DNA of 64,000 nt from Shinella sp. UYSO24 (GCA_902167985.1 CABHNZ010000002.1:62001-126000); one strand, 5' to 3'. Shown: positions 9,032 through 19,280, counted from the stretch's first letter. The notes: generated from the letters alone by a model not told the origin. Made by a program: numbers and translations.

Positions 9032-11128
9032 ATGTCGGGCCAAACCCGCCTTCTCGAAAACCGTTGGGATGACAGTCATGCGGCAGGGCTCGATGAGCCG
9101 GGCAAGCTGCTCTATCGATCGAACCTTCTGGGGGCAGACAAGCGCATCACCAATTACGGCGGCGGCAATACATCTGCCAAGGTCGAGGAAACCGATCCGC
9201 TGACCGGCGAAAAGGCCAGTGTCATGTGGGTGAAGGGATCGGGCGGCGATGTCGGCACGATCAAGCTCGATGGTTTCGCGACCCTCTATCTTGACAAGCT
9301 CGAAGCGCTGAAGGGCCTCTACAAGGGCGTGGAAGATGAAGACCGCATGGTCGGTTTCCTGCCCCATTGCACCTTCAACCTCAATCCGCGCGCGGCCTCC
9401 ATCGATACGCCGCTGCACGGTTTCGTACCTTTCACCCATGTCGATCACATGCATCCCGATGCGATCATCGCGATCGCCGCCTCGAAGAATTCGAAGGAGC
9501 TGACGCGCGAAATCTTCGGAGACGATATCGGCTGGCTGCCCTGGCGCCGTCCCGGCTTCCAGCTCGGGCTCGATCTCTCAGCTTTCGTCAAGGCCAATCC
9601 CAATGCCAAGGGTGTCGTGCTGGAAAGCCACGGCCTGTTCACATGGGCCAATGATGCCAAGGCCTGCTATCTCCTGACGCTCGATATCATCAACAAGGCG
9701 ATCGACTGGTTTGCCCAGAAAACCGAGGGCAAGACGATCTTCGGCGGTGCGGTTTCCCAAAGCCTGCCGGCGAAGGAGCGTCGTGCGATTGCGGCGAAAC
9801 TCATGCCGGAAATTCGCGGCCGGATCGGTAAGGGCGAGCGCAAGCTCGGCCATTTCGACGATCAGGATGCCGTTCTCGATTTCGTCAATTCTAGAGATTT
9901 GAAGCCGCTCGGCGCACTCGGCACGTCCTGCCCGGATCATTTCCTGCGCACCAAGATCCGCCCGCTGATCGTTTCCTTCGATCCCCTGAAGCCGGATGTC
10001 GAAGCTGTCATCGCCGGCATCGACGCGGCGCTTGAAGAGTACCGCGCCGATTACACCCGCTATTACGAAACCTGCCGCCACGACAACTCGCCGAAGATGC
10101 GCGATCCGAACCCGGTGATCTTCCTCGTTCCCGGCGTCGGCATGCTCTCCTTTGCCAAGGACAAGGCGACGGCGCGGATTGCCGGCGAGTTCTACGTCAA
10201 TGCGATCAACGTCATGCGCGGCGCCTCCACGGTGTCGGAATATCAGGGCCTGCCGGAACAGGAAGCCTTCGATATCGAATACTGGCTGCTTGAAGAGGCA
10301 AAGCTGCAGCGCATGCCGAAGCCGAAGAGCCTTGCCGGCCAGGTGGCCTTCGTCACTGGCGGCGCTGGCGGCATCGGGCGGGCTACCGCATCGCGGCTCG
10401 TGGGCGAGGGCGCCTGCGTCGTGCTGGCCGATATCGATGCGGCCGCTCTCGAAGCCACCAAGGCCGATTTCGAAAAGGGGTTCGGCAAGGATAGTGTCCG
10501 CGGCGTGCTTCTCGACGTGACGAAGGAAGAGGCGGTCGCGACGGCCTTTGCCGCGGCCTGCGTCGAGTTCGGCGGGATCGATATCCTCGTCTCGAATGCC
10601 GGCATCGCATCGTCGGCTCCGGTGGAAGAGACGACGCTTGCGATGTGGAACAAGAATATCGACATTCTGGCGACCGGCTATTTCCTCGTCTCGCGCGAAG
10701 CCTTCAAGCTGTTCCGCAGGCAGAATATCGGCGGCAACGTCGTCTTCGTCGCCTCCAAGAACGGGCTTGCCTCGTCGCCCAACGCATCGGCCTATTGCAC
10801 GGCGAAGGCGGCCGAGATCCATCTGGCCCGTTGCCTGGCGCTGGAGGGGGCTGATGCCGGTATCCGCGTCAACACGGTCAATCCCGATGCAGTCCTGCGC
10901 GGCTCGAAAATTTGGAACGGCGAATGGCGCGAGCAGCGTGCCGCCTCCTCCAAGATTGAGGTGACGGATCTCGAAGAGCATTATCGCAAGCGCTCGATGC
11001 TGAAGCTCAATGTCTTCCCCGAGGATATCGCGGAGGCGATCTACTTCCTCGCTTCGAATGCCTCGGCGAAATCGACGGGTAATATCATCAATGTCGATGC
11101 GGGCAACGCGCAGAGCTTTACGCGCTGA
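9032..11128 (+). CDS. rhaD: Bifunctional rhamnulose-1-phosphate aldolase / lactaldehyde dehydrogenase
   Basis: The 698-residue fusion has a class II aldolase domain in its first ~430 residues and a short-chain dehydrogenase domain after it. The aldolase part contains ITNYGGGNTSAK, the metal-binding HVDHMHPDA and ESHGLFTW. The dehydrogenase part starts AGQVAFVTGGAGGIGRATA (Rossmann GxxxGIG), with NAG and the catalytic YCTAK. It should cleave rhamnulose-1-phosphate to dihydroxyacetone phosphate and L-lactaldehyde and then oxidise the lactaldehyde. I chose the ATG at 9032, preceded by GGGAGGAA; the frame is open back to 8942. It heads the rhaDI operon. Confidence 0.92.
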   Translation: MSGQTRLLENRWDDSHAAGLDEPGKLLYRSNLLGADKRITNYGGGNTSAKVEETDPLTGEKASVMWVKGSGGDVGTIKLDGFATLYLDKLEALKGLYKGVEDEDRMVGFLPHCTFNLNPRAASIDTPLHGFVPFTHVDHMHPDAIIAIAASKNSKELTREIFGDDIGWLPWRRPGFQLGLDLSAFVKANPNAKGVVLESHGLFTWANDAKACYLLTLDIINKAIDWFAQKTEGKTIFGGAVSQSLPAKERRAIAAKLMPEIRGRIGKGERKLGHFDDQDAVLDFVNSRDLKPLGALGTSCPDHFLRTKIRPLIVSFDPLKPDVEAVIAGIDAALEEYRADYTRYYETCRHDNSPKMRDPNPVIFLVPGVGMLSFAKDKATARIAGEFYVNAINVMRGASTVSEYQGLPEQEAFDIEYWLLEEAKLQRMPKPKSLAGQVAFVTGGAGGIGRATASRLVGEGACVVLADIDAAALEATKADFEKGFGKDSVRGVLLDVTKEEAVATAFAAACVEFGGIDILVSNAGIASSAPVEETTLAMWNKNIDILATGYFLVSREAFKLFRRQNIGGNVVFVASKNGLASSPNASAYCTAKAAEIHLARCLALEGADAGIRVNTVNPDAVLRGSKIWNGEWREQRAASSKIEVTDLEEHYRKRSMLKLNVFPEDIAEAIYFLASNASAKSTGNIINVDAGNAQSFTR

Positions 11129-11194
11129 TTTCAACGGCGATCGGTTGCGCGGCGTTTTTGCCGCGCGATCCTATTCTTTGGGAGGATTTTGACG

Positions 11195-12485
11195 ATGACC
11201 GAATTGATGATCGCTGCCGATCTCGTGGCCGGCGAAAACGACAAGCGCGCAGCCGCGCTCAAATCCGATTACGAAGCGCTCGGCGCCCATCTGTCCCGCC
11301 GCGGCATCGATATCGACGATGTGACGAAGAAAGTCGCCGAATTCTTCGTGGCCGTTCCATCCTGGGGTGTCGGCACCGGCGCACCCGCTTTGCCCGCTTT
11401 CCGGGTGAGGGCGAGCCGCGCGGCATTTTCGACAAGCTGGAAGACTGCGCCGTCATCCAGCAGCTCACCGTGCGACGCCGACCGTCTCCCTCCATATTCC
11501 GTGGGACAAGACCAATATCCGCGAACTCAAGGTAAAGGGCGAGGCGCTCGGCCTCGGCTTCGACGCGATGAATTCGAACACGTTTTCGGACGCGCCGGGA
11601 CAGCCGCATTCCTACAAATACGGCTCGCTCAGCCATGTGGATGCGGCAACGCGCGCCCAGGCGATCGAGCACAATATCGAGTGTATCGAGATCGGCAATG
11701 CGATCGGATCGAAGGCGCTCACTGTCTGGCTCGGCGACGGCTCGAACTTTCCGGGTCAGAGCCATTTCATCCGCGCCTTCGAACGCTACCTCTCCTCTAT
11801 GGCGGAGATCTACAAGGCGCTGCCGGATGACTGGCGGATCTTCTCCGAACACAAGATGTACGAGCCGGCCTTCTATTCCACCGTGGTTCAGGATTGGGGC
11901 ACGAACTATCTGATCGCCAACACGCTCGGCCCAAAGGCCTTCTGCCTCGTCGATCTCGGTCATCATGCGCCCAATACGAATATCGAGATGATCGTCGCGC
12001 GGCTCATCCAGTTCGAAAAGCTCGGCGGCTTCCACTTCAACGATTCCAAATACGGCGACGACGATCTCGATGCGGGTGCGATCGACCCCTACCGCCTGTT
12101 CCTCGTGTTCAACGAGCTGGTGGATGCCGACTATCGCGGCGTCAAAGGCTTTCATCCCGCCCATATGATCGACCAGTCGCATAATGTCACAGACCCGATC
12201 GAGAGCCTGATTTCGAGCGCCAACGAGATCCGCCGCGCCTATGCACAGGCGCTGCTCGTCGATCGCAAGGCGCTGGACGGTTATCAGGATGAAAACGATG
12301 CCCTGATGGCGACGGAGACGTTGAAGCGGGCCTATCGCACGGATGTAGAGCCGATCCTCGCGGAAGCCCGCCGCCGCGCCGGTGGCGCGATCGATCCGGT
12401 CTCGGCGTACAGGGCCAGCGGCTATCGCAGGAAGGTCGCAAGCATTCGTCCGGCATCGCTCGGCGGCAGCGGCGGCATCGTCTGA
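11195..12485 (+). CDS. rhaI: L-rhamnose isomerase of the rhizobial type, frameshifted
   Basis: This enzyme isomerises L-rhamnose to L-rhamnulose and belongs to the rhizobial L-rhamnose isomerase family with a TIM-barrel xylose-isomerase-like fold. Conserved segments include FARFPGEGEPRGIFDKLEDC, LGFDAMNSNTFSD, ALTVWLGDGSNFPGQ, FSEHKMYEPAF, LVDLGHHAPNTN and FHFNDSKYGDDD, the last three carrying likely metal ligands. Two single-base deletions, near 11378 and 11470, split the N-terminal third over three frames; restored length is 430 residues. The ATG at 11195 follows TGGGAGGATT. It lies 66 bases after rhaD. Confidence 0.9.
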
Positions 12486-12718
12486 CGCCCTATCCGCTCA
12501 CGACTATCCGGCACTGCTGCTGACGCGGCGGTGCCGTTTTCATTCCAGCCGGCTGAGATCGACGGCGCGATTGTAGATGATCGCTTTCATCGAGAAGAAG
12601 CCTGTGACCGTGGCGAGATCGAATTTCAGCGCTCTTTTGCTTGTGATCCTGTCTTGGATAGGAAGCCGTCTTTCTATCCGCCCGGCAGATGAGCTCATGT
12701 CGGCGGGAATTGAGGCCG
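12486..12718. other. Intergenic region after rhaI
   Basis: These 233 bases separate the end of rhaDI from the convergent LysR-type gene. I see no convincing gene, terminator hairpin with T-run or repeat. A plus-strand frame opening at 12577 has a hydrophobic start but runs antisense into the LysR gene and is not called. Confidence 0.5.
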
Positions 12719-13603
12719 TCAGTCGCCGACAAGCGAAACGAGGTTGCGTATCTCCGGCAGGAGCGGGTTCTCATTATAGGGGCTCCAGACGGCATGCAGC
12801 TCGGCGATACATTCCTCGCTCAGGTCCAAAGGTCGGAAGACGACATTGTCGAAACAGGCATTCTGGGTGCCCGCGGGAACGATGGCGAGGCCGATCCCGG
12901 CGCTGACCAGTGACAGGATCGCCTGCGAATGGGTCATGCTCTGGACGATCCGTGGCGCCACATTGTTTTCCGCCATCAGGCGCGCCAGCTTGTCGTGCAG
13001 ATAACGGGCAGGCGTCGAAAACCCGATCAGCGGTTCGCCCTCGAGTGCCTCCAGTCGCGGACGGCGCTTGCTTGCCAGCGGATGGGCGCGGGGTATGGCA
13101 AGCATCATCGGCTCGCGTGCAACGCACAGGTTTTCGAGATGGTGCGTGCCGGACAGAGGCCGCGACAGGCCGAGATCGATATCGCCGCTATTCAGTGACT
13201 GGACCTGCTCCGATGTCTCCATCTGCACCAGTTCAAGCTCGATCTCGGGCGCGGTCGTCCGTATCCGGCTGATGAGACGGGGGAGGAAACTGTAGGTTGC
13301 TGCACCGACAAAGGCGATCTTCACCGACCCCGCACTGCCGCGCGCAGCCCGACGTGTTGCCGTGATTGCGGCATTGCTCTGCTCAAGCAGTTTCTGCGCC
13401 TCCGCCAGAAAGGCGGTGCCGGCAATTGTCAACGTCACCCGCCGGCTTGTCCGCTCGAGAAGCGTGACGTCAAGTTCTTGTTCGAGCAGCTTGATATGTC
13501 GGCTGAGCGGCGGCTGGGTGATGTTGAGCCGCCTGGCCGCCCGGCTGAAATTCAGCTCGGACGCCAAAACGACAAAGGATCGAACCTGGCCCATGTCAAG
13601 CAT
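12719..13603 (-). CDS. LysR-family transcriptional regulator
   Basis: The 294-residue protein has the canonical LysR N-terminus: MGQVRSFVVLASELNFSRAA, then RLNITQPPLSRHIKLLEQEL as the helix-turn-helix. The effector domain contains KIAFVGAATYSFLPRLI and the usual GIGLAIVPAG near residue 235. It is divergent from the galactarate/talarate dehydratase gene at 13732 with 128 bases between, the standard LysR arrangement, so it probably activates that gene with the substrate or a product as co-inducer. The target assignment is an inference from position only. Confidence 0.85.
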   Translation of the reverse strand: MLDMGQVRSFVVLASELNFSRAARRLNITQPPLSRHIKLLEQELDVTLLERTSRRVTLTIAGTAFLAEAQKLLEQSNAAITATRRAARGSAGSVKIAFVGAATYSFLPRLISRIRTTAPEIELELVQMETSEQVQSLNSGDIDLGLSRPLSGTHHLENLCVAREPMMLAIPRAHPLASKRRPRLEALEGEPLIGFSTPARYLHDKLARLMAENNVAPRIVQSMTHSQAILSLVSAGIGLAIVPAGTQNACFDNVVFRPLDLSEECIAELHAVWSPYNENPLLPEIRNLVSLVGD

Positions 13604-13731
13604 CTATTCAATTCCTGTATTGATGCGGAACAATATTCGATTTGGACTTAAATTGATCGGCAGGCTATCAGTCAAGGAGGAGATGGCCCCGCCGGCAAGC
13701 GGCGACAGGGTGCAGGGAAGAGGATGACGAC

Positions 13732-14903
13732 ATGGACACGCAATCGACCAAGCTGAACGACCTGCACAAGAGCGTTGGACCGGACAGCATTGCCTGGATC
13801 AAGCTTTCCTCGATCTTCCTGCCCTTGAAGACCGCCATCAGCGATGCCAAGGTGCTGACCGGCCGTCAGAAACCTTTGACCGAAGTGGCCTTCCTGTTTG
13901 CAGAAATCGAGACGAAGCAAGGTCATAGTGGCATTGGTTTCAGCTATTCCAAGCGTGCCGGCGGCCCCGGCCAGTATGAGCATGCCAAGGAGATCGCCAA
14001 TGTCCTGATTGGCGAGGATCCGAATGATATCGGCAAGCTGTGGAACAAGCTTTGCTGGGCTGGCGCTTCGGTGGGCCGCAGCGGTCTTGCCGTCCAGGCG
14101 ATCGCCGCCTTCGATGTCGCGTTGTGGGATCTGAAAGCCAAGCGCGCCGGTCTGCCGCTCGCCAAGCTGCTCGGCGCCCATCGTGACAGCGTGCAGTGCT
14201 ACAACACCTCTGGCGGTTTTCTCTCGTCTCCCATCGAGGAAGTGCTCGATAATGTCGAGCAGTCGATTGCGGCCGGTATCGGCGGCATCAAGATCAAGGT
14301 CGGCAGCCGGACATGGCTGTCGATCTGAAGCGCGTCGCCGCCGTGCATGAGAAGATCGGTGGCCGGGCGGCGATGATGGTCGATGCCAACCAGCAGTGGG
14401 ATCGCCCGAGCGCAATGCGCTTCGGTCGCCTGATGGAGCCCTACCACCTCACATGGATCGAGGAACCGCTCGATGCCTATGACGTCGAGGGCCATGCGGC
14501 GCTCGCAGCGCAGCTCGATACGCCGATCGCGACCGGCGAAATGCTGGCAAGCGTGCTGGAGCATATCGCTCTCATCCAGAACAATTCCGTCGATTTCATC
14601 CAGCCGGATGCGCCGCGCGTCGGCGGTATCACGCAGTTCCTGAAAATCTGCGCGCTTGCGGAAGCCAAAAAGCTGCAGCTCGCGCCGCATTTCGCCATGG
14701 AGATCCATCTTCATCTGGCCGCAGCCTACGAGCTTGAGCCCTGGGTCGAGCATTTCGACTGGCTCGATCCGCTTTTCAACGAGCGCCTTGAGATCCGGAA
14801 CGGGCGCATGATCGTGCCGCAGCGGCCGGGGCTGGGGATCACGCTTTCGGAACAGGCCGCACACTGGACGCGAGGCACGGCCGAGTTCGGCAAGCGCCCC
14901 TGA
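13732..14903 (+). CDS. L-talarate/galactarate dehydratase (enolase superfamily), frameshifted
   Basis: This enolase-superfamily enzyme matches, as I recall it, the Salmonella L-talarate/galactarate dehydratase closely. Shared stretches include SDAKVLTGRQKPLTEVA, GFSYSKRAGG, LLGAHRDSVQCYNTSGGF and VDANQQWD. The KIKVG motif supplies the catalytic Lys; the metal-binding acids lie in VDANQQWD, WIEEPLDAYD and TGEM, and the catalytic His in LAPHFAMEIHLH. It should dehydrate galactarate or talarate to 5-keto-4-deoxyglucarate. One base is missing near 14312 (KVGQPDMAVDL is restored), giving 390 residues. The neighbouring TctCBA system may import the substrate. Confidence 0.85.
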
Positions 14904-14919
14904 TCGGTTGTCACGCCGA

Positions 14920-15930
14920 TCAGGCGGTTGCGCGGGCGACGATGTGGAAGTCGATGTTGATCATGGCTTCCACATGCTCGTCGCCGGCAATCTTCCTCAG
15001 GATGGAGCGGGCGGCCTTTGTGCCGATATCCCGGCGGTCGATGCGGACCGTCGTCAGGGGTGGATGCGTGTGAGGCGCGAAGTCGAAATCGCCAAAGCCG
15101 ACGACTGCCAGCTCATCTGGCATTTTGCAGCCGCGGGCAAGGGCTTCGGCCATTGCGCCATGGGCGACAACGTCCGAAGAGCAAAAGACGCCGAGCGTGC
15201 CCTTTCCGCGATCCAGAAGCTGCGCCATGGCCACACGTCCGTCACGGAAGGTGGAAGGCGAGCTCATTTCCAGCTGCGGCAGTTCTACCTCGGCAATCCC
15301 CTTGAGGCGGTTGACGAAACCGTCCCGACGCTGCACGGCGCGAGGATCGTTCGCGCCGATCTGGGCGTAGCGGTCATATCCCTTCACCAGCAGATGTTCC
15401 GCCACCAGCGAGCCGACCGCGGCATGCGAAAAGCCGACGGCCGTATCGAGCGGCGAGGGTGTGGAATCCCATATCTCGACGATAGGAAGGCCGGCCCCGG
15501 TCAGCATCGCACGGGTTTCCTTGAGATGCGTGATGCCGGTCAGGATGATGCCGTCAGGGCGTCGTGCAAGGATGGCACGGGTCAGTTCCAGCTCCCGGCT
15601 TGCATCGTAGCCGGAAAGGCCGAGGAGCAGCTGATAGCCGGCCGAAACCAGTTCGGCATTGAGCCCCTCTATGGTTTCGGCGAAGATCGTGCTCGCAACA
15701 GACGGGACGATCGCGGCGATGAGGCGCGTTTTTCGCGACGCAAGTCCGCCCGCGAGAAGATTGGGCACATAACCGGTATTGCCGATCGCGCGCTCGATGG
15801 CTTCCAGCGTCCGCGGCTTGACCAGACTGGGTGTATTGATGGCCCGCGAGACCGTCACGGGGGATACGCCCGCAAGCTTTGCGATATCGGCAAGCGTGAC
15901 CGGGCGGTTCGTCGGGATATGCTTGTTCAT
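14920..15930 (-). CDS. LacI/GntR-type repressor of the aldarate transport operon
   Basis: The 336-residue protein has a LacI helix-turn-helix, VTLADIAKLAGVSPVTVSRA, followed by the hinge and a periplasmic-binding-like effector domain (ILARRPDGIILTG, VGFGDFDFAPHTHPPLTTVR). It resembles the gluconate-repressor branch of the family. I chose the ATG at 15930 (MNKHIPTNRP) as the start. It is convergent with the dehydratase gene and divergent from tctC. Two LacI-type operator-like sites lie in the gap before tctC, so control of the transporter, and perhaps itself, is likely. Confidence 0.85.
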   Translation of the reverse strand: MNKHIPTNRPVTLADIAKLAGVSPVTVSRAINTPSLVKPRTLEAIERAIGNTGYVPNLLAGGLASRKTRLIAAIVPSVASTIFAETIEGLNAELVSAGYQLLLGLSGYDASRELELTRAILARRPDGIILTGITHLKETRAMLTGAGLPIVEIWDSTPSPLDTAVGFSHAAVGSLVAEHLLVKGYDRYAQIGANDPRAVQRRDGFVNRLKGIAEVELPQLEMSSPSTFRDGRVAMAQLLDRGKGTLGVFCSSDVVAHGAMAEALARGCKMPDELAVVGFGDFDFAPHTHPPLTTVRIDRRDIGTKAARSILRKIAGDEHVEAMINIDFHIVARATA

Positions 15931-15964
15931 ATCGCATCTGGCCATGCTGATGTGTTGCGCTGAA

Positions 15965-15981
15965 ATGAGTTACGCTTTCAT
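15965..15981. promoter_or_regulatory. LacI-type operator-like site, distal
   Basis: ATGAGTTACGCTTTCAT here, read on the minus strand, begins ATGAAAGCG, identical to the first nine bases of the site at 16098-16113. It lies 35 bases upstream of the LacI-type regulator start and is probably a second binding site for that protein. Confidence 0.45.
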
Positions 15982-16047
15982 TTTTGTCGAAATCAAGTGG
16001 CGTTGCAGCAGTTATTGGTTGTGTATCTCTAGGTATATGAATCCATT

Positions 16048-16066
16048 GGTCTAATTGTTATAGACC
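16048..16066. repeat. Short inverted repeat upstream of tctC
   Basis: GGTCTA at 16048-16053 is mirrored by TAGACC at 16061-16066 around seven bases. It lies between the two LacI-type sites and may be another protein-binding site in the promoter. The half-sites are short. Confidence 0.3.
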
Positions 16067-16097
16067 GGAGGTTGCAGCTTGGAATTTTCAAGCTAGA

Positions 16098-16113
16098 ATG
16101 AAAGCGCTTCCAT
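16098..16113. promoter_or_regulatory. LacI-type operator upstream of tctC
   Basis: ATGAAAGCGCTTCCAT fits the general LacI-family operator pattern TGnAAnCGnTTnCA at every fixed position, with the usual central CG. It is 73 bases upstream of the tctC start and close to the divergent LacI-type gene. Confidence 0.65.
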
Positions 16114-16185
16114 TTCTTCGAGAGGAGGGTTTCGAAGAGTGGAAGGAGGGGCCGGCAGGAGGCCGGACAAGTGGAGGAATTGATT

Positions 16186-17165
16186 ATGAAGCTCAAGCGT
16201 TTCACGGCGTTTGCGGCCGTAACGGCTGCTATTCTTGCAGCTGGATTACAGCCCGGCCATTCACAGGATTATCCGACGAAGACTGTCACGGTGATCGTGC
16301 CGTTTGCTGCCGGTGGCAATACGGATACTTTCGGTCGCCTTGTGGCCGAAGAGCTGGACAAGCGGCTCGGACAGCGCTTCATCGTGGAAAACAAGCCCGG
16401 CGCGGGCGGCAATGTGGGACTTGGCGATCTCGCCCGTTCCAAGCCTGACGGCTACACGATCGGCATGGGGACGGTCAGTTCCAATGCGATCAACCAGACG
16501 CTCTACAAAGCGCTGCCTTACGACAAGGACAAGGGCTTTGCGCCGATCTCGCTCATCGCCAGCCTGCCGAACGTGCTGGTCGTCAATCCGGAGAAGATCA
16601 AGGCGAATAATATCGAAGAGCTCATCGCCTTTCTGAAGAGCGAGCCGGGCAAGCATACCTACGCATCTTCCGGCGTCGGAACCTCCATCCATCTGGCAGG
16701 CGAACTCCTGGCCACCAAGCCGGCGTCAAGATCACCCATGTGCCCTACAAGGGCAGCAGCCAGGCGATCCTCGATGTCGTCGCCGGCCACGTGGACATGA
16801 TGTTCGACAATATCCCGACCGCGGCGCAGCAGGTGAAGGCCGGCAAGGTCAAGGCCCTGGCAGTGACCAGTTTGGAGCGGGCCGCACTTCTGCCGGACGT
16901 GCCGACCATGGCAAGCGTCATCCCCGGTTTCGAGGCCACCTCGTGGCACGGGCTGTTTGCACCGCCCGGCACACCGCCGGCGATCGTCGAAAAGCTGAGC
17001 AAGGAAGTGCAGGCCATCATTGCCGAGCCGGTCATGAAGGCAAAGCTTGAGGCGATGGGCGTCAATCCCGTCGGCAATTCTTCGGCGGAGTTCAAGGCCT
17101 TCATCGACACGGAAACGCTCAAGTGGGCAGATGTCATCAAGGCTGCAAACGTGCCGCTGCAGTGA
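16186..17165 (+). CDS. tctC: Tripartite tricarboxylate-type transporter binding protein (TctC/Bug family), frameshifted
   Basis: This periplasmic binding protein of the Bug family captures a carboxylate for the TctAB membrane pair. It has a Sec signal peptide (MKLKRFTAFAAVTAAILAAG), then YPTKTVTVIVPFAAGGNTD, the first Bug signature, and VENKPGAGGNVGL. The C-terminal half holds HVPYKGSSQAILDV and GLFAPPGTPPAIVEKL. One base is missing near 16719 where ELLATK should continue AGVKITHVPYKG; the restored length is 326 residues. GGAGGAATT precedes the ATG at 16186. Neighbouring genes suggest galactarate or another aldarate as ligand, which is an inference. Confidence 0.87.
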
Positions 17166-17227
17166 GGTCATGGCCGGCCGGGCCTTTCTGTCCGGCCGGC
17201 ACGTCTCTCCCACACGAGTATCATGCC

Positions 17228-17707
17228 ATGCTGAAAATCCGTAACGGCCGCGACTTTGTCGGTGGCGTAACAATGATCTGTATCGGCCTGCTTTTCATCT
17301 GGTTCGGCCGGGAGCTTGCGGTCGGAAATTCCTTCCAGATGGGGCCGGGCTATTTTCCGATGATGCTGAGCCTGCTCCTGATGGTGTTCGGCATCCTCAT
17401 CATCGGCCAATCGCTGATCGTCGAGGCGGAAGACAGCGATCCGGAAACCTGGAACTGGAAGGCCTATGGCCTCGTGATCGCAGGCCCGGTCGGCTTCGGC
17501 CTCGTGCTGGCGGGGCTGGGGCTGGCGCCGACCATGCTTCTGCTAATCGTCGGGGTCGGTGCTGCGAGCCGCTATGCGAACTGGCGGCATTCGATCCTGC
17601 TCGGCCTGTTCCTTTCGGTCTGTTCGGTCCTGCTGTTCACCAAGCTTCTGGCTCTGCCCGTATCGGCCTTCGGCCCCTGGGTTCCTTTTGTCGGCGACCT
17701 GTTCTGA
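17228..17707 (+). CDS. tctB: Tripartite tricarboxylate-type transporter small membrane subunit (TctB)
   Basis: The 159-residue protein begins MLKIRNGRDFVGGVTMICIG and has four hydrophobic spans, matching the TctB small subunit, which is poorly conserved in sequence but constant in size and topology. The GPGYFPMMLSLLLMVFG segment after the first span is typical. It lies 62 bases after tctC and 39 before tctA, in the usual tctCBA order. Confidence 0.85.
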   Translation: MLKIRNGRDFVGGVTMICIGLLFIWFGRELAVGNSFQMGPGYFPMMLSLLLMVFGILIIGQSLIVEAEDSDPETWNWKAYGLVIAGPVGFGLVLAGLGLAPTMLLLIVGVGAASRYANWRHSILLGLFLSVCSVLLFTKLLALPVSAFGPWVPFVGDLF

Positions 17708-17746
17708 CGCTGGCCGGCCTAGTGCCGCAACCGGATTGGATTGCAT

Positions 17747-19246
17747 ATGGATATCTTCTCAAATCTTTGGCTTGGGGCCACCACCGCCTTCATGCCGATG
17801 AACCTGCTCTATGGCTTCATCGGCTGTATGCTTGGCACCGCTATCGGCGTGCTGCCGGGGCTGGGGCCGACGGCAACCATCGCCATGCTTTTGCCGATCA
17901 CCTTCGGCCTGCCGCCGGAATCGGCTCTCATCATGCTTGCCGGCATCTTCTACGGCGCCCAATATGGCGGCTCGACAACAGCCATCCTGATCAATCTGCC
18001 GGGGGAAAGCTCGTCTGTCGTTACCGCCATCGATGGTTATCAGATGGCCCGCAACGGGCGCGCCGGTGCTGCGCTTGCGACCGCGGCGCTGGGGTCGTTC
18101 TTTGCCGGAAGCGTGGCGACGATCCTCTTGGCTGTTGCAGCACCGCCGCTTGCCTCGGTGGCCTTGAGTTTCGGCCCGGCTGAGTATTTTTCGCTGATGG
18201 TGCTTGGCCTTGTCGCCTCCGTCGCGCTTGCCAGCGGCTCGCTGCTCAAGGCCTTCGCGATGATCGTCCTCGGCCTGCTGCTTGGCACGATCGGGACCGA
18301 CGTCGAGAGCGGAACGCCGCGCTATGTGTTCAATGTGCCGGAACTGTATGACGGGCTGAATTTCGTCGCCGTCAGCATGGGCATTTTCGGCATCTGCGAG
18401 ATCCTGCGCAATCTGGAAGGCGAGCATGAGCGGACCGTCGGCGTCAAGCGCGTCACCGGGCTGATGCTGACCAAGGCCGATTTCAAGCGGGTTATCGCGC
18501 CGGTTCTGCGCGGCACGGCGCTCGGCTCCTTTCTCGGCGTCCTGCCGGGAGGCGGGGCAATGCTTGCGTCATTTGCCTCCTATGCGATGGAAAAGCGGCT
18601 CTCGCCCAACCGTGCCGAATTCGGCAAGGGTGCGATCGAAGGCGTTGCGGCGCCGGAATCTGCCAACAACGCCGGTGCGCAGACCTCGTTCATCCCCATG
18701 CTCACGCTCGGCATTCCCGGCAATCCGGTCATGGCGCTGATGGTGGGGGCGATGATCATTCAGGGCATTACGCCCGGCCCGAATGTGATCTCCGACGAGC
18801 CAAGCCTGTTCTGGGGCATGATCGTTTCCATGTGGTCGGGCAACCTGATGCTGGTCATCCTCAACCTGCCGCTGATCGGGCTGTGGGTGCGGATGCTGGC
18901 GGTGCCCTATCATCTGCTGTTTCCCGCCATCGTCGCCTTCTGCTGCATCGGCGCCTACAGTATCAACAACAGCGTCTTCGACGTCTTCGTCATGGCGGCC
19001 TTCAGCGTGATCGGCTTTGCCTTGAGCAAGATGCGGTTCGAGCCGGCGCCCCTTCTGCTCGGCTTTATCCTCGGGCCGATGCTGGAGGAGAACCTGCGGC
19101 GGGCGATGCTGATCAGCCAGGGCGATCCGACGATTTTCGTGCGCAGCCCGCTCAGCCTGTCGCTGCTGATTTTCGCCGTCCTCGTGCTCGTGCTGGTTCT
19201 GTCGCCCAGCATCAGCCGCAAGCGCGAAGAGGCCTTTACCGAGTGA
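17747..19246 (+). CDS. tctA: Tripartite tricarboxylate-type transporter large membrane subunit (TctA)
   Basis: The 499-residue protein is the 12-span permease subunit of the TctCBA family. The conserved [17 protein letters not shown] and [17 protein letters not shown], hallmarks of TctA, lie within the first 90 residues. A related repeat, [14 protein letters not shown], appears near 270, followed by [14 protein letters not shown] used the ATG at 17747; a TTG six bases earlier is possible. Together with tctCB it forms a secondary, binding-protein-dependent carboxylate importer. Confidence 0.92.
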   Translation: MDIFSNLWLGATTAFMPMNLLYGFIGCMLGTAIGVLPGLGPTATIAMLLPITFGLPPESALIMLAGIFYGAQYGGSTTAILINLPGESSSVVTAIDGYQMARNGRAGAALATAALGSFFAGSVATILLAVAAPPLASVALSFGPAEYFSLMVLGLVASVALASGSLLKAFAMIVLGLLLGTIGTDVESGTPRYVFNVPELYDGLNFVAVSMGIFGICEILRNLEGEHERTVGVKRVTGLMLTKADFKRVIAPVLRGTALGSFLGVLPGGGAMLASFASYAMEKRLSPNRAEFGKGAIEGVAAPESANNAGAQTSFIPMLTLGIPGNPVMALMVGAMIIQGITPGPNVISDEPSLFWGMIVSMWSGNLMLVILNLPLIGLWVRMLAVPYHLLFPAIVAFCCIGAYSINNSVFDVFVMAAFSVIGFALSKMRFEPAPLLLGFILGPMLEENLRRAMLISQGDPTIFVRSPLSLSLLIFAVLVLVLVLSPSISRKREEAFTE

Positions 19247-19251
19247 ACTTC

Positions 19252-19280
19252 CCCTCCCGCTGCGGAACGTAGCGGGAGGG
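19252..19280 (+). terminator. Hairpin after tctA
   Basis: CCCTCCCGCT at 19252-19261 pairs perfectly with AGCGGGAGGG at 19271-19280 around a nine-base loop, starting five bases after the tctA stop. Only a short TT follows, so termination may be partial. It also insulates the tct operon from the downstream riboswitch. Confidence 0.6.

Noticed and set aside
9578-11134. A 518-codon open frame antisense to rhaD
   Set aside because: It lies wholly opposite a gene with clear family motifs in both domains, and such antisense frames are common in GC-rich codons. The same applies to frames antisense to the iron permease (29408-30559), the oxide reductase (52831-54147) and the final ABC genes.
12577-12906. 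A plus-strand frame with a hydrophobic start after rhaI
   Set aside because: Most of it is antisense to the LysR gene and it lacks a ribosome site.
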